Below are positions 8,229-15,760 of a stretch of 32,876 bases of DNA, piece after piece. The notes beneath the pieces are model-generated. The model searched no databases. It had not been told where the DNA came from and was given only the letters and a program-made list of their open reading frames with translations. This DNA is from an uncultured Phocaeicola sp. Lineage in GTDB: Bacteria; Bacteroidota; Bacteroidia; Bacteroidales; Bacteroidaceae. The translations under genes and the position numbers were made by a program. The stretch spans positions 1 to 32,876 of the forward strand of contig CALUIZ010000035.1 of the NCBI GenBank assembly GCA_944320815.1. The letters run 5' to 3'. The first letter of the stretch is position 1, and each line of letters opens with the position of its first letter.

Positions 8229-8932
8229 TTGCCCGTGTCCTTTTTCTTCGTTTTGCAATATTCGCTCAGTTCCTCAAGGTCATTGATTGATATTTTCTTG
8301 CGGTTCAGTTTCAGCACTCCCTGGTCCTGCATGTCATTGAGTGCGATTGATATGTTGATTCTCGTGTCTGTGAGCAGTTCCGCGAAATCTTCCATCCTCA
8401 CGTACAAAGTTTTCGGTCCTTTAGGGTTGTTGCACCGCGTCTGGAGGAAATACATGATTTTTTCATACGTGTTTCCGATGCGCATGTCCCACAATTTCCG
8501 TTTGAGGGTCTGCGCCCGGCTGCTCAGAATGTTCAGGTAGTTGAGCATGAAAATATCATACTGGCTGAGATTCTCCAGAAGAAAGTTCTTGCCGATGGTC
8601 AGCACGTTTGCTTCCGTCACCGCAGAATAGGTGGCGTTGTAGTAAGGTCTCATGCCGAAGAGCGAATAAGGCTCGATGATGTAGGGAGCTTTGAACGTTT
8701 CCTGCAACATATATTTCTGGCCGGAGTCATATGCCTCAGACTGCACTTCGCCGTCAAGGATAAAAATCAGTTTGTCGCAGGCTTCTTCTTCCCTGACCAG
8801 AATGGTTCCTGGAGTGAGCTTGTGGAAATGAAACTTCACCTTCTCGATGATTTGCGTGAATTCATTTTTCCCCAGCCCCTGGAAGAGAGGAAGCTGCAGC
8901 AACTTGTCGTACATTGTAAATTCCATTCTCAT
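8225..8932 (-). CDS. Crp/Fnr family transcriptional regulator
   Basis: A 235-residue protein with an N-terminal cyclic-nucleotide-binding-like beta barrel (about residues 15-125: TPGTILVREEEACDKLIFILDGEV, then FGMRPYYNATYSAVTEANVLTI), a long dimerisation helix, and a C-terminal winged helix (about 180-230: FAELLTDTRINISIALNDMQDQGVLKLNRKKISI). The cAMP-contact residues of E. coli Crp are not evident, and no Fnr-type N-terminal cysteine cluster is present, so the effector is unknown. Alternative starts are 8926 and 8914; the last gives the common MYDKLLQLPLF N-terminus. It is the first gene of the six-gene operon. Confidence 0.9.
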   Translation of the reverse strand: MRMEFTMYDKLLQLPLFQGLGKNEFTQIIEKVKFHFHKLTPGTILVREEEACDKLIFILDGEVQSEAYDSGQKYMLQETFKAPYIIEPYSLFGMRPYYNATYSAVTEANVLTIGKNFLLENLSQYDIFMLNYLNILSSRAQTLKRKLWDMRIGNTYEKIMYFLQTRCNNPKGPKTLYVRMEDFAELLTDTRINISIALNDMQDQGVLKLNRKKISINDLEELSEYCKTKKKDTGK

Positions 8933-8962
8933 TAACTTTGATTAAGTTATTGCTTTAACATA

Positions 8963-8970
8963 CAAAGTTA
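8963..8970 (-). promoter_or_regulatory. -7 element for the Crp-led operon
   Basis: The minus strand reads TAACTTTG, matching TAnnTTTG, 30 bases before the first start codon of the regulator gene. No perfect TTG is found at the expected upstream distance. The A/T-rich flanks could hold an autoregulatory site but no clear palindrome was identified. Confidence 0.55.
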
Positions 8971-9109
8971 ACTATAAATTTAATTCAACAGGTCTTGCTT
9001 CCGTTTCTTTTATCTTTTTTATCGTTTCTTACGGTCTGATAATGTTTCTGCCAGTCTTTGATGCCTGTTTCAGAAAGTGCCGGATGTCGGGCAGTAATGC
9101 CTGTATTTC

Positions 9110-9140
9110 TTTGTCTTCTTCCGTATTTCATTTATCTTTG
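9110..9140 (+). promoter_or_regulatory. Promoter for marC
   Basis: TTTG at 9110-9113, a 19-base spacer and TATCTTTG at 9133-9140 match the Bacteroides primary promoter (TTTG-N19-21-TAnnTTTG). The -7 ends 25 bases before the ATG at 9166. This position excludes the upstream in-frame ATG at 9058 as the main start. Confidence 0.7.
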
Positions 9141-9165
9141 TGTCAGGAATAAATTCAAGTTTAAT

Positions 9166-9765
9166 ATGGGAACATTTGATTTGCAGGAGCTGTTGAGCGC
9201 ATTCATTGTGCTTTTTGCTGTGATTGACATTTTTGGTGCGATACCTATCATTCTGGACCAGAAGCAGAAAGGACGGACGGTCAATGCGCTTCGGGCCACG
9301 CTGATAGCCTTTGCGCTGTTGTTGGGATTCTTTTTTGCGGGCGACATGATGCTTCGTCTGTTTCAGGTGGACATCGCTTCTTTTGCGGTGGCAGGTGCTT
9401 TCGTCATTTTTCTGATGTCTCTCGAAATGATTCTCGACATCGAGATATTCAAGAATATCGGTCCCATCAAGGAGGCCACACTTGTACCTCTTGTCTTTCC
9501 GCTGCTGGCGGGGGCCGGTTCGTTCACCACTCTGCTTTCTCTCCGTGCCGAGTATGCTTCGGTCAACATTATCGTGGCACTGGTGCTGAACATGCTGTGC
9601 GTGTTCCTCGTACTGAAGCTGACCGACCGTATCGAACGGCTGTTGGGCAAGGGAGGGATTTATGTAATCCGGAAATTCTTCGGTATTATCCTGCTGGCTA
9701 TTTCTGTCCGTCTGTTTACGGCTAATCTGACGTCTCTTGTAGAGCAGTTCTATGCGTTGAAATGA
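9166..9765 (+). CDS. MarC family integral membrane protein
   Basis: A 199-residue inner-membrane protein with about six hydrophobic segments, beginning LSAFIVLFAVIDIFGAIPIIL. The motif GPIKEATLVPLVFPLLAGAGSFTTLL is characteristic of the MarC/UPF0056 family. The molecular role is unknown; early links to antibiotic resistance in E. coli were not upheld. The start at 9166 was chosen because the family N-terminus begins there and a good promoter ends at 9140. A strong hairpin terminator follows at once. Confidence 0.9.
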   Translation: MGTFDLQELLSAFIVLFAVIDIFGAIPIILDQKQKGRTVNALRATLIAFALLLGFFFAGDMMLRLFQVDIASFAVAGAFVIFLMSLEMILDIEIFKNIGPIKEATLVPLVFPLLAGAGSFTTLLSLRAEYASVNIIVALVLNMLCVFLVLKLTDRIERLLGKGGIYVIRKFFGIILLAISVRLFTANLTSLVEQFYALK

Positions 9766-9768
9766 AAA

Positions 9769-9826
9769 GCGGGGCGGGACTTATGATAGATAGATTCTAT
9801 GTGTAAGGCCCGCCCTGCCTGTTTTT
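9769..9826 (+). terminator. Terminator after marC
   Basis: A nearly perfect 15-base inverted repeat (9769-9783 with 9804-9818, GC-rich core GGGCGGG/CCCGCCC) is followed by TGTTTTTATT. It starts 4 bases after the marC stop and its T run reaches the stop codon of the convergent lipoprotein gene, so it may serve both. Confidence 0.8.
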
Positions 9827-10898
9827 ATTCTGCGATTTCCGATATCATCAGGAAAAGCCATCCCATCTGGTCTGTATTTGTTTTTCCTGTCATATTGTTG
9901 GCAAACCATATCAGTTGGTCATGTTCATCTTCCGAAAGCCCTTCTGCCCCCACTGTTTGTGCATATCTGGACAGAGCGGAAGCACGATAGGGCTGTGCAA
10001 TGTTCAGCGACAGGGAGCTTCCTTTCTCCAGAAAATAAATCAGCGGCAATATGGGGCGTACTCCATCGAAAAGGTCAAGAGTGGGGATATAGGCTCCCGG
10101 CTGTCCCACACAATGTGTGTCAAAATATTCGGCCTGCTCTTCTGTCAGTTCAAGATAGATGTATTTGAGTCTCTGCGAGTCTTTTCCCAGACTGTAGCGT
10201 ATGGAAGTGAACGGAGTGAAGTCGGCTTCGTCCGTTTCCTGTACCAGAATGTCCAGTGAGGCGTTGGCATGGAATACGAGCTGCATGGCGGCTGTTTTCC
10301 GGGCGATGCGGGCACATATGTCCGACAGAATGCTTTCTGCGAACTCCGTCTTTGTGTAAGTTGTTCCGTTCCATTCCACATTTCCATATTCTGTCGACAT
10401 GAATGCCATGCAGTGATTGTCGAATCGGAACGTGTAGGGGTGTTCCAGTTCTATCCAGTTATCGTTTATCTCATACTTGCATTCCAGTTGCATTACCTCT
10501 TTGTCTTGTTCTTTGGAGTCGGAACGTTGCTTTGTGAATGTACCTTTCACCTCCAAATTGTAAGGGCCGGAGCTGGTACTTCCGGAAAATGTGATTTCGT
10601 TTTCTCCCGGGATGGCATCGACTTCCGTTTCTATGTCAACGGCATAGACATTCTTGAGTGTCAGTTTCAGTCTGGAAACGTCGCTTCCCGTTGTCTGGAA
10701 AGTGGCCTGAAGCGGAATGTCAGTATACGGAGTGGTATAGTTTTTTCCATTCCAAGTCAGTTCAAGTTGCGAGGCTGTTATGGTCTTGTCCGTGAGTTCG
10801 GAAACGGACATCAGAGAAGGTGTGTCGTCGTCGCTGCATGAGGAAAGAATTCCTGTCGCCAGTAGCAGGATGTACGTGAAGGTGGAAATTTTTTTCAT
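9825..10898 (-). CDS. Bacteroidales lipoprotein, DUF4925-like
   Basis: A 357-residue predicted lipoprotein. The signal peptide ends in the lipobox LSSC (Cys21), followed by SDDD, an acidic stretch like the surface-export signal of Bacteroides lipoproteins. The N-terminal half looks beta-rich and immunoglobulin/lipocalin-like (ELTWNGKNY, RLKLTLKNVYAVDIE, EITFSGS); the C-terminal half (after about 190) is helical with an Asp/Glu-rich end. I associate it with DUF4925 from memory. Function is unknown. It lies alone between marC and a 390-base non-coding stretch. Confidence 0.7.
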   Translation of the reverse strand: MKKISTFTYILLLATGILSSCSDDDTPSLMSVSELTDKTITASQLELTWNGKNYTTPYTDIPLQATFQTTGSDVSRLKLTLKNVYAVDIETEVDAIPGENEITFSGSTSSGPYNLEVKGTFTKQRSDSKEQDKEVMQLECKYEINDNWIELEHPYTFRFDNHCMAFMSTEYGNVEWNGTTYTKTEFAESILSDICARIARKTAAMQLVFHANASLDILVQETDEADFTPFTSIRYSLGKDSQRLKYIYLELTEEQAEYFDTHCVGQPGAYIPTLDLFDGVRPILPLIYFLEKGSSLSLNIAQPYRASALSRYAQTVGAEGLSEDEHDQLIWFANNMTGKTNTDQMGWLFLMISEIAE

Positions 10899-11288
10899 AA
10901 TGTTTTATATTAGAACCTGTTTAGATTTTAAAGTATGATATTGAAAGAGTGTTTCTTCTTTCCATGAAAATGATTATTTTTAAGTTACCACACTTGAAGC
11001 AATCATGTGTTCAACGGATTTGGAAGAAACGCAATGGTAATTTATCAAGAAAATCTTGAACCTGCAAGAAAGGAAGCGGAAATATGATTTGCGTGATGTC
11101 AATTCCTGCCAGATTGGCCTGTGTGCACCCGTATCTGATATGCTTTCAAGGCAGAATATGACAAAATGTGTGTCCTGGGGTTTAAACTTTGTGAAATCAT
11201 TTAATGTTCGGGAATATAGGGAAAAACTTTCTTTTTTCGGAGTGGAATTTGTGGCATTCAGAGTGCAAAGACTAAAACTCAGAAATTT
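10899..11288. other. 390-base intergenic region upstream of pfkA
   Basis: This is an unusually long A/T-rich stretch for this window. It contains a perfect short hairpin TCAAGA-AAA-TCTTGA at 11045-11059 and two copies of GAACCTG (10914 and 11057). The only open frame, 87 codons from 11056, runs into pfkA out of frame and has no recognisable protein character. No consensus TAnnTTTG was found; the nearest is AAACTTTG at about 11184. It may hold a long pfkA leader, a small RNA, or the remnant of a mobile element. Confidence 0.5.
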
Positions 11289-12272
11289 ATGGAAAAGAAA
11301 GGTTACATCGGTATTCTGACATCAGGAGGTGACGCTTCGGGCATGAACGCCACTATCCGTGCCATTACGCGAAGTGCGATTTGCAATGGCTATAGAGTCA
11401 AAGGTATTTACAGAGGTTATGAAGGGCTGATTCACGATGAAATCCGTGAACTGACTACGGAGGATGTGAGCAACATCATCCAGCGGGGCGGTACGATATT
11501 GAAAACGGCGCGTTCTAAAGAGTTCGAGACTCCCGAAGGCCGGCAGAAGGCTTACGAGGTGATGAAGAAAGAGGAAATCAACGCGCTGTTCATCATCGGA
11601 GGAAACGGTTCGCTTACAGGTGCTCAGATTTTTGCGCGTGAGCATGACGATGTGGTGTGCATCGGGCTTCCGGGCACTATCGACAACGACCTCTGTGGCA
11701 CGGACCGTACCATCGGATATGATACGGCACTCAATACCATTGTGGACTGTGTGGACAAAATCCGTGACACCGCCACTTCGCACGAGCGCATTTTCTTCGT
11801 GGAGGTGATGGGGCGTGACGCCGGTTTCCTGGCGCAGAACAGTGCCATCGCGTCGGGTGCGGAAGCGGCCATCATTCCGGAAGACCAGACGGACAAGGAC
11901 CAGTTGGAAGAGTTCATCAGCCGCGGGTTCCGGAAAACCAAGAACAGCAGCATTGTGCTCGTCACGGAGAGTGCGACGGGGCGGGGTGCTTCGTATTATG
12001 CGGACCGTGTGAAGAAGGAATATCCGCAGTATGACGTGCGCGTCACCATACTCGGTCATCTGCAGCGGGGAGGTTCGCCGAGTGCGGGCGACCGGATTCT
12101 GGCAAGCCGTCTGGGATATGCTTCCATTCAGGCATTGATGGAAGGGCAGCGCAATGTGATGATAGGTATCCGGAATGACAAGGTGGTCTATGTGCCGATT
12201 GCGGAGGCTATCAAACAGCACAAACCTATCGACAACAGCCTGATTGACGTGCTCAACGAACTGTCTATCTGA
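11289..12272 (+). CDS. pfkA: 6-phosphofructokinase
   Basis: Phosphorylates fructose 6-phosphate to fructose 1,6-bisphosphate in glycolysis. The 327-residue length and motifs fit the bacterial PfkA group: [14 protein letters not shown] (residues 8-21), [22 protein letters not shown] (catalytic Asp132), [11 protein letters not shown] and [15 protein letters not shown]. The phosphate-donor motif reads IGGNGS at 103-108 instead of the usual GGDGS: the glycine that indicates ATP rather than pyrophosphate is present (Gly107), but the preceding Asp is Asn106. No neighbouring glycolytic gene is seen. Confidence 0.93.
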   Translation: MEKKGYIGILTSGGDASGMNATIRAITRSAICNGYRVKGIYRGYEGLIHDEIRELTTEDVSNIIQRGGTILKTARSKEFETPEGRQKAYEVMKKEEINALFIIGGNGSLTGAQIFAREHDDVVCIGLPGTIDNDLCGTDRTIGYDTALNTIVDCVDKIRDTATSHERIFFVEVMGRDAGFLAQNSAIASGAEAAIIPEDQTDKDQLEEFISRGFRKTKNSSIVLVTESATGRGASYYADRVKKEYPQYDVRVTILGHLQRGGSPSAGDRILASRLGYASIQALMEGQRNVMIGIRNDKVVYVPIAEAIKQHKPIDNSLIDVLNELSI

Positions 12273-12300
12273 TTTGCGCTACAAGTGTCCTGCGGACAAG

Positions 12301-12343
12301 AAAAAAAGAAGGCGGGCATTCACTTTCGGATGACCGCCTTCTT
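12301..12343 (-). terminator. Terminator after ndk
   Basis: A perfect 10-base stem (AAGAAGGCGG at 12306-12315 with its complement at 12334-12343). On the minus strand it is followed by seven T residues, the form of an intrinsic terminator for ndk. It lies between convergent pfkA and ndk and can also stop pfkA transcripts less efficiently, since no T run follows on the plus strand. Confidence 0.85.
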
Positions 12344-12369
12344 GTCTGAAAACAACCGCTTGTTTTCAT

Positions 12370-12840
12370 TCAGTCTCGCTCTTCCGCATAATTGAGGTAA
12401 GACTGGGTGCAGAGCGTGTAGTCGAACAGTTCTTCCGGCTTGAAGAAACGGTTGAGCTCTTCCGTTGCGTTCTGGGGAGAATCGGAAGTGTGCACGATGT
12501 TTTCCTGCGCGCTGACACAATAGTCACCACGGATTGTGCCGGGAGCGGCCGCCCGTCCGTTGGTGGCTCCGGTCATGGAGCGGACCACCTGCACGGCATC
12601 CACTCCTTCATAGCAGCAGGCGATGACAGGCGAAGCCATCATTGAATTTTTCACGCGTGAAAAGAATGGCTTGTTCGCCAGATGTGCATAATGCTCGTTC
12701 AGCAGTTCGTCGGTGAGCTGCATCATCTTCATGCCGGCCAGACGGAGACCCTTGCGTTCGAAGCGTGCCGTGATTTCTCCTACCAGTCCGCGCTGTACGG
12801 TGCTGGGCTTCAAAATGACCAATGTTTTTTCAAGACTCAT
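12370..12840 (-). CDS. ndk: Nucleoside diphosphate kinase
   Basis: Transfers the gamma phosphate from ATP to other nucleoside diphosphates through a phospho-histidine. The 156-residue length is normal. Signatures are the N-terminal EKTLVILKPSTVQRGLVGEI, the nucleotide loop MTGATNGRAAAPGTIRGDY (residues 89-107) and the active-site segment NIVHTSDS with His117; most relatives have HGSDS, so the Thr after His is a minor variant. It is a single gene with its own terminator at 12301-12343. Confidence 0.96.
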   Translation of the reverse strand: MSLEKTLVILKPSTVQRGLVGEITARFERKGLRLAGMKMMQLTDELLNEHYAHLANKPFFSRVKNSMMASPVIACCYEGVDAVQVVRSMTGATNGRAAAPGTIRGDYCVSAQENIVHTSDSPQNATEELNRFFKPEELFDYTLCTQSYLNYAEERD

Positions 12841-12977
12841 AGTAAATTATATTTTAGGGTTCAGTGAATTTGCGAATATATTGTTTTTCTTTGACTTATG
12901 AAAATGATGCGCTTGAAAATTATATGTCTTGCCACGGCTTATTTAACATGCGATTCTTTTCAATATGCCATTGGCAG

Positions 12978-13051
12978 GTAGGGGTGGATCCGTGTTCCAC
13001 CCGGATACATTGGCATGATGTCATCGGGCAGACACACGGGTCTGCCCCTAC
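12978..13051. repeat. REP-doublet (REPIN-like) palindromic element
   Basis: Two related hairpin units in opposite orientation. The left unit (from 12978) begins GTAGGGG and folds on GGTGGA/TCCACC; the right unit (ending 13051) ends CCCCTAC and folds on GGGCAGAC/GTCTGCCC. Read outward-in, both ends share the order GTAGGGG, GA, CCGTGT, then the closing arm. A spacer of about 20 bases separates them. It ends 2 bases before the DUF2752 stop codon. This is the architecture of REPINs mobilised by RAYT transposases in other bacteria; that origin is inferred. Confidence 0.7.
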
Positions 13052-13053
13052 GG

Positions 13054-13437
13054 TTAAATGAAAGAACCGTGTATGTCGTACAGATTCCGTGCGATGGTCC
13101 AGACAATGACAATGGCGAGATAAGTCAGGATGAAAGCCGGGCGGTGTATTCTCCTGTAAAAGTCTGGTTTCTTTTTTCTGTTGATTTCCGCATAACCCAG
13201 CAGTGCGATGAGCGGCAAAGACAGCACCAGCAGTGCGTTGTAGGAGAACGCCTGTGCAAAATCGAGGTGTAGAAGACAATGGACAGCCCTTTGTGAGCCG
13301 CATCCCGGACATTTGAGTCCGGTGAGAAGAAGGAAAGGGCATTTCGGGAACAGGCCGTCTGTACTGGGGTCGAAAGCGAAGAATACGAATCCCAATGCAA
13401 CGGCAAGCAATGCAGCCGGAATGCCCTTGTTTTTCAT
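13054..13437 (-). CDS. DUF2752 membrane protein
   Basis: A 127-residue protein with an N-terminal hydrophobic segment, a cysteine motif LKCPGCGSQRAVHCLLHLDF (residues 44-63) that defines DUF2752, and two further membrane helices (FSYNALLVLSLPLIALLGY and ILTYLAIVIVWTIA). The CPGCGxxR motif might bind metal or be a redox site; this is unproven. It is the last gene of a three-gene operon with two CD225 proteins, 20 bases after the middle gene. A REP doublet abuts its stop codon. Confidence 0.82.
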   Translation of the reverse strand: MKNKGIPAALLAVALGFVFFAFDPSTDGLFPKCPFLLLTGLKCPGCGSQRAVHCLLHLDFAQAFSYNALLVLSLPLIALLGYAEINRKKKPDFYRRIHRPAFILTYLAIVIVWTIARNLYDIHGSFI

Positions 13438-13457
13438 TCTGTCAGGATTTTAAGCAT

Positions 13458-13703
13458 TTAAAATGATGCACCATAAACCAGCATGTAGAAAATGATGACC
13501 GCTATGCCAACGAAGAAGCCGATTTTGGTCCATTTGCCGGCATTCTTGCTGGCCGCTTCCGCCTCTTCGTATTTTCCTGTCGCATAAAGCGTGCTTACTT
13601 TGGCTGCATAAACGATTCCTGCAATGCCGAACGGCAGACAGCAGAAGATGGTGACGAGGATGGACTCGGCCATCCATGTCTTTGGACAAGTGTTTGTTTC
13701 CAT
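13458..13703 (-). CDS. CD225/dispanin family small membrane protein
   Basis: An 81-residue protein with the CD225 (interferon-induced transmembrane protein/dispanin) pattern: a first hydrophobic helix with a CCLPFG turn (WMAESILVTIFCCLPFGIAG), an amphipathic intracellular loop (VSTLYATGKYEEAEAASKNAGKW) and a second membrane helix. The same pattern forms the C-terminal half of the protein encoded just upstream, so the two are paralogues. Bacterial CD225 proteins have no established function. It is 12 bases after the upstream gene and 20 bases before DUF2752. Confidence 0.85.
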   Translation of the reverse strand: METNTCPKTWMAESILVTIFCCLPFGIAGIVYAAKVSTLYATGKYEEAEAASKNAGKWTKIGFFVGIAVIIFYMLVYGASF

Positions 13704-13715
13704 ATGTATAAGTCT

Positions 13716-14159
13716 TTAAAAAAAGTAGAATCCTGTCAGGAAAGCGCAAAAAAGGAAGAACAGGTAGATTAGTCCGCATCCCAGGCAGACGAAAAAGCCC
13801 CACAGGGTCCACTTCTTTGCCTGGTCTGAGCGGTACTGGGATTCTTCATACTTCCCTCCATAATAAAGCGTGTCCACTTTGACCGCATTGATGATTCCCA
13901 CAATGCCGAAAGGCAGGCAGCAGAAAAGGGTGACCAATATGGATTCCACCAGCCATGTCTTCGGCATGGGCGGTTGCTGGGACGGCTCCGGAGGTGTGCT
14001 GAAAACGATGTCGGCCAACTCCGGTATATCTTTGGCCGGTTTCCACTCTTTGTATCCGACTGTCCATATCAGCGTGTCGGGCGTAATATGCTGTGCCGCC
14101 AGTTCTTCAAGGGTAAACGGCCCTTCCTTGTCATTGTTTTTTGAAATGTAATATTCCAT
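13716..14159 (-). CDS. GYF_2 domain plus CD225 membrane protein
   Basis: A 147-residue two-domain protein. Residues 1-52 form a GYF_2 domain (YYISKNNDKEGPFTLEELA, then DTLIWTVGYKEWKPAKDIPEL), a probable cytoplasmic protein- or peptide-binding module. After a Pro-rich linker (PPEPSQQPPMPK), residues 66-145 form a CD225 domain with two membrane helices and the CCLPFG turn. It is the first gene of the operon. A promoter-like sequence lies at 14189-14219. The partner and function are unknown. Confidence 0.87.
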   Translation of the reverse strand: MEYYISKNNDKEGPFTLEELAAQHITPDTLIWTVGYKEWKPAKDIPELADIVFSTPPEPSQQPPMPKTWLVESILVTLFCCLPFGIVGIINAVKVDTLYYGGKYEESQYRSDQAKKWTLWGFFVCLGCGLIYLFFLFCAFLTGFYFF

Positions 14160-14188
14160 AATCCAACATTAATTTTTCTTTATCATTG

Positions 14189-14219
14189 TAAAAGTAGCAA
14201 TTTGGCTTCAAATGTGCAA
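14189..14219 (-). promoter_or_regulatory. Candidate promoter for the CD225 operon
   Basis: On the minus strand TTG (14217-14219), a 20-base spacer and TACTTTTA (14189-14196) give one mismatch to TTG-N20-TAnnTTTG. The -7 lies 29 bases before the start codon at 14159. Confidence 0.5.
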
Positions 14220-14377
14220 TGTTTTCAAATAAAATAATAGGATAAAACGCAGAATAAAGCGGTTTTTCATTTGAGGGAGGGAAGAATTTATATAAAACAG
14301 GAATGAATAATGTACCTTAAAATTCCATTTCAAAAGTAAAAGACATCAGAAAGTGGGAGATTGTCGCAAGAATCCCC

Positions 14378-14385
14378 TACTTTTG
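14378..14385 (+). promoter_or_regulatory. Candidate -7 element for the NlpE-like lipoprotein gene
   Basis: TACTTTTG matches TAnnTTTG exactly, 79 bases before the chosen ATG at 14465. No TTG at the normal -33 distance was found, so support is moderate. Confidence 0.4.
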
Positions 14386-14464
14386 TAATCGGATGGATGC
14401 GATTCTTTCCCGGGCATATGAAGTGTTTGCCACGACAGGTTAAATGAATTTAGTAATAGAAGTT

Positions 14465-15745
14465 ATGAAGAAAGTAAGTTTGATTGCTGCAAGTCTCTTC
14501 GCATTGGCTTTGAGTGCTTGTGGGGAAAGTGAAAGTCTTGTAGGCAGATGGGTACAGCCCGTCCCCAACATGCCACAAATGATACAAGGTTTTGTGTTGG
14601 AGGAAGGTGGAAAAGCTTCATCCGTCAATATGGCTACCTTGTCTTATGAACGATGGGAAAAACAAAACAACCGGCTTGTTCTTTCGGGAAAAAGCATAGG
14701 CAACCGTCAGACGATTACTTTTTCGGATACGTTTGCCATTGAGAAACTTACGCAAGACAGTCTTGTGTTGAGGAAAGGAGCGTTGAGACTGGAGTATGGC
14801 AGGGAGAACGGTGCTGAAGCAAAGACTCTGTCCCGGACGGTGGAAGGGGTGTTGACCATCGGGCACGAAGTGCGCAGTTTGGCTGTTAAAGGAGATGACA
14901 GTGATTATTGGATTGCAGATAAAACCGGTGAATTGTTCCAGCAATACGACTCAATCACGCAAGGAGTGAAGAACGGACAGCCCGTTTATGCCAGATTGCA
15001 GGTTGTGGATGCCGGGTGTCCGGAAGAAGGCTTTGCCAAAGGCTATGACAAGGTGTTGCAGGTTGTAGGAATAGAAAGTCTTGCTCCATATGGCTTGGAT
15101 TTGCAGTTGTTCCGGGAAGGCATACGGACTGAATCCGTAAACGGGGAGAAACTTTCTGCCTGTTATATTCTGTTCAGTCCGGACTCGCTGTATGCCGACT
15201 TGTACAAATCCGGCAGTTCGGAAAAAGAAAGACTGCAACGGCGCATCTTGCCCAATGGGAAACATGTATGGAACATTGAGGATGACGACACCAAGAATCT
15301 GAATTTCACAGACGGATGCTGGACTGTCAGCCAAAGGGGCAAGATGCTGTTCAAGCAATCCTCAAGCGACAATAACTGTGATTTGGGAAACTGGGTTGAA
15401 GGGCATTATACAGGGGTGCTTCCTGCCGCCGATTGTCCGGGTATCAGATATCGGCTGTATGTCCGCCACCGGGAACACAGCGGCGACGGACAGTTCTATT
15501 TACAGCTCACTTATTTGGAAGCTGACAACGGCAAGGATGCAGTCTATACCTATATGGGCAAGCGGTACACTTTGCGCGGCATCCCTACCGACAACGATGC
15601 TACGGTGTGGCAGTTTGTGTCCGACAATGGAGAAAGTATCTTCAACTTCCTTTATGACGCGGACGGGCGGACGCTGACGCTTCTGAACAACCGTTTTGAA
15701 ATGCCCGAATCCGAACTGAATTATTCTCTCAAGAAGGTTGATTGA
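14465..15745 (+). CDS. Multidomain lipoprotein with lipocalin-like and NlpE-like domains
   Basis: A 426-residue predicted lipoprotein; signal peptide with lipobox LSAC (Cys19). Three parts can be seen. Residues 22-112 resemble a lipocalin-like domain (LVGRWVQPV, ERWEKQNNRLVLSGKSI). Residues about 125-205 (VEGVLTIGHEVRSLAVKG, then GQPVYARLQVV) look like the OB-fold half of NlpE. Residues 312-425 resemble the NlpE N-terminal domain, with YTGVLPAADCPGIRYRL; E. coli NlpE has LPCADCEGI, so the first Cys is replaced. NlpE senses envelope and copper stress in enterics; that role is not shown here. The start at 14465 fits the signal peptide better than 14444. It converges on the GH43 gene with a 15-base gap. 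Confidence 0.78.
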   Translation: MKKVSLIAASLFALALSACGESESLVGRWVQPVPNMPQMIQGFVLEEGGKASSVNMATLSYERWEKQNNRLVLSGKSIGNRQTITFSDTFAIEKLTQDSLVLRKGALRLEYGRENGAEAKTLSRTVEGVLTIGHEVRSLAVKGDDSDYWIADKTGELFQQYDSITQGVKNGQPVYARLQVVDAGCPEEGFAKGYDKVLQVVGIESLAPYGLDLQLFREGIRTESVNGEKLSACYILFSPDSLYADLYKSGSSEKERLQRRILPNGKHVWNIEDDDTKNLNFTDGCWTVSQRGKMLFKQSSSDNNCDLGNWVEGHYTGVLPAADCPGIRYRLYVRHREHSGDGQFYLQLTYLEADNGKDAVYTYMGKRYTLRGIPTDNDATVWQFVSDNGESIFNFLYDADGRTLTLLNNRFEMPESELNYSLKKVD

Positions 15746-15760
15746 ATTCGGTATTGGCAT

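Noticed and set aside
9058..9165. Upstream extension of marC to an ATG at 9058
   Set aside because: A consensus promoter (9110-9140) lies inside this extension, and the family N-terminus begins at the ATG at 9166.
11056..11319. 87-codon open frame upstream of pfkA
   Set aside because: No recognisable features; it runs into pfkA in another frame and lacks a promoter or sensible start region.
13015..13272. 85-codon plus-strand frame over the REP doublet and DUF2752
   Set aside because: Built partly from repeat sequence and antisense to DUF2752; no independent support.
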